From NCBI GenBank assembly GCA_025924845.1, contig JAICHN010000301.1:1-6414 (forward strand): a stretch of 6,414 nucleotides of DNA. The letters are read 5' to 3'. Origin of the DNA: Chloroflexota bacterium. GTDB lineage: Bacteria; Chloroflexota; UBA5177; JANWHV01. The position numbers and the translations under genes are program-made. Positions 5,412 through 6,414 of the stretch are shown in pieces. The notes beneath the pieces were generated by a model. That model saw nothing but the letters and a program-made list of their open reading frames with translations. It ran no database searches and was not told where the DNA came from. How positions within the stretch are numbered: the stretch's first letter is position 1; each line of letters begins with the position of its first letter.

Positions 5412-6414
5412 CTACCACCGTCCAATGAGAATGAACGGTGCCCAGAAGTAGGGGTGAGGGGTCGAGCGGAGCATCGCGCATTGCGCGGCACGCAACGCGG
5501 CGGCAGGTGCTGCTCCAGCGCGGAGCTGAGTGTAAAATTGGGTCATAAGCGCCGCGGTAGATGCATCATCGGCGGTCCACAGACTGACCAGCAGGGACGG
5601 CGTTCCCGCCGATAGGAAGCCGCGAGCCAGGCCCAACAGCTCTTCACCCGGCGCCACGCTGCTCATGCCCGTCTCGCAGGCGCTCAGCGTCACCAACTCG
5701 CAGTGTAGGTTCAGGGTGTAGGCATCGCGCACCGTCAACCAACCATCGGCGAGGCGCACCGCCGAAAAGAGCGGACTGTCCGGGCGGAACCAGCCATGAC
5801 AGGCCAGATGGACCACATCCGCGGTGGGGCCGTGGGCGCGCAGGGCCGCGCCCGTGGCCTGGTCGCCCAGGAGGGCGCGGCTCTCGATGAAGAGCGGGGC
5901 CAGGGACGCCACTTCGTCGCGCACCAGGGGCGCCTGCTCATCGGGCACGCCGAGGATCAGGGCGCGCTCGATGGGCCGGCGCGGCATGGCCAGGCAATAC
6001 CGCAGCACGGCCGCACTCGGCGCGTAGCAGATCTCATACCGCTCGATCAGATAATTCGTGCCATCGTAGAGCGCATGGAACGGTACGTAGTGCAGAGCAC
6101 GGTGCGGCACGATCACCAATCGCCTGCCACCAATCGCCGCTTCCAGCGGACGCACCAGCGCATCATAGAGGATGCCCAAATAGTGGAGGGCGCGACGCAC
6201 CAACCGCGGCAGATGTGTACGCACCGTCTCCTCACCGTAGCGCAAGGTGTCCAATTGAAAACGCAGGTGGTCCAGTGCATGCTCTACCGCGCTCTCGTCC
6301 GCCAGATCGCGATGTACACTGAGGCCGCGATCGGAAAGGACGAAGGCCAGGATCTTGCCGCCGATGCTGTAGTATTCGACCAGCGTGGTCCCCTCGCCGA
6401 CCGCGCGCCCCAAC
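5412..6414 (-). CDS. CHAT-domain caspase/separase-like protein (5' end outside window)
   Basis: The visible 333 codons cover essentially one whole CHAT domain; the gene continues past the right edge. Numbering from the first visible codon, the N-terminal part has EYYSIGGKILAFVL at 14-26ish and then the conserved core strand LVIVPHRALHYVPFHAL at 99-115, followed by YLIERYEICYAPSAAVL. The catalytic dyad of this cysteine-peptidase clan is present: His206 in VHLACHGWF and Cys246 in LSACETG. The usual tail follows (GLARGFLSAGTPSLLVSLW, a DD pair, then ALRAAQ and a final YFWAPFILIGRW). In most proteins of this type TPR repeats precede the CHAT domain and bind the trigger or partner; here that part is not visible, so TPR is an expectation only. 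The leftmost in-frame TTG at 6413 is not a likely start because the domain begins there without an upstream lead. The stop (5414-5412) is 37 nt before the S8 protease gene on the same strand, so the two are probably co-transcribed. Confidence 0.92.
   Translation of the reverse strand, partial: LGRAVGEGTTLVEYYSIGGKILAFVLSDRGLSVHRDLADESAVEHALDHLRFQLDTLRYGEETVRTHLPRLVRRALHYLGILYDALVRPLEAAIGGRRLVIVPHRALHYVPFHALYDGTNYLIERYEICYAPSAAVLRYCLAMPRRPIERALILGVPDEQAPLVRDEVASLAPLFIESRALLGDQATGAALRAHGPTADVVHLACHGWFRPDSPLFSAVRLADGWLTVRDAYTLNLHCELVTLSACETGMSSVAPGEELLGLARGFLSAGTPSLLVSLWTADDASTAALMTQFYTQLRAGAAPAAALRAAQCAMLRSTPHPYFWAPFILIGRW

Noticed and set aside
5375..5491. Longer S8 start at 5491 or 5407
   Set aside because: The extension from 5491 would overlap the CHAT gene by 80 bp and bury the signal peptide. 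GGAGGA placed 6 nt before 5374 points to the shorter protein.
1..6414. CRISPR array, tRNA or rRNA gene
   Set aside because: No regularly spaced repeats with unique spacers were seen, and no tRNA- or rRNA-like conserved sequence was recognised on either strand.

Overview
The window is high-GC bacterial DNA of about 60% G+C by eye. It carries five protein-coding genes, one decayed transposase fragment and well-marked regulatory gaps. The organism is probably a Chloroflexota-type soil or thermophilic heterotroph. This is an inference from the mix of a LacI-regulated sugar-ABC binding protein, a PhyH-family dioxygenase, a CHAT protein, a secreted subtilase and an IS1380-like remnant. No rRNA or marker gene is present to confirm it.

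Left module (about 1-3845): this looks like a carbohydrate-uptake locus. On the minus strand a LacI-family regulator (1609-2709) is followed after 120 bp by an exported family-1 solute-binding protein (196-1488). A stem-loop lies downstream of that gene, and a possible start of a further gene (likely a permease, unproven) runs off the left edge. Divergent from the regulator, on the plus strand, is a phytanoyl-CoA dioxygenase (PhyH) family Fe(II)/2-oxoglutarate oxygenase (2967-3845). The regulator and PhyH share a 257 bp intergenic region. It holds a strong minus-strand promoter (TTGACA, 17 bp, TAGAGT), a TTGCA-N9-TGCAA palindrome just upstream of the lacI-type ATG, and other inverted repeats. 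The regulator probably controls itself and the transport gene, and may control the oxygenase.

Boundary (3846-4093): this gap lies between converging genes. It contains a minus-strand fragment of an IS1380-type transposase C-terminus and an A/T-rich patch, with no intact gene. It separates two modules that look functionally unrelated.

Right module (4094-6414): this is a minus-strand, two-gene operon. The upstream gene, cut by the window edge, encodes a CHAT-domain (caspase/separase-like) protein with its His and Cys catalytic dyad intact. After a 37 nt gap with a strong ribosome binding site comes a complete subtilisin-like (S8) serine protease with signal peptide, propeptide and intact Asp/His/Ser triad. 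Two proteases of unrelated clans in one operon, one expected in the cytoplasm and one exported, is the most unusual feature here.
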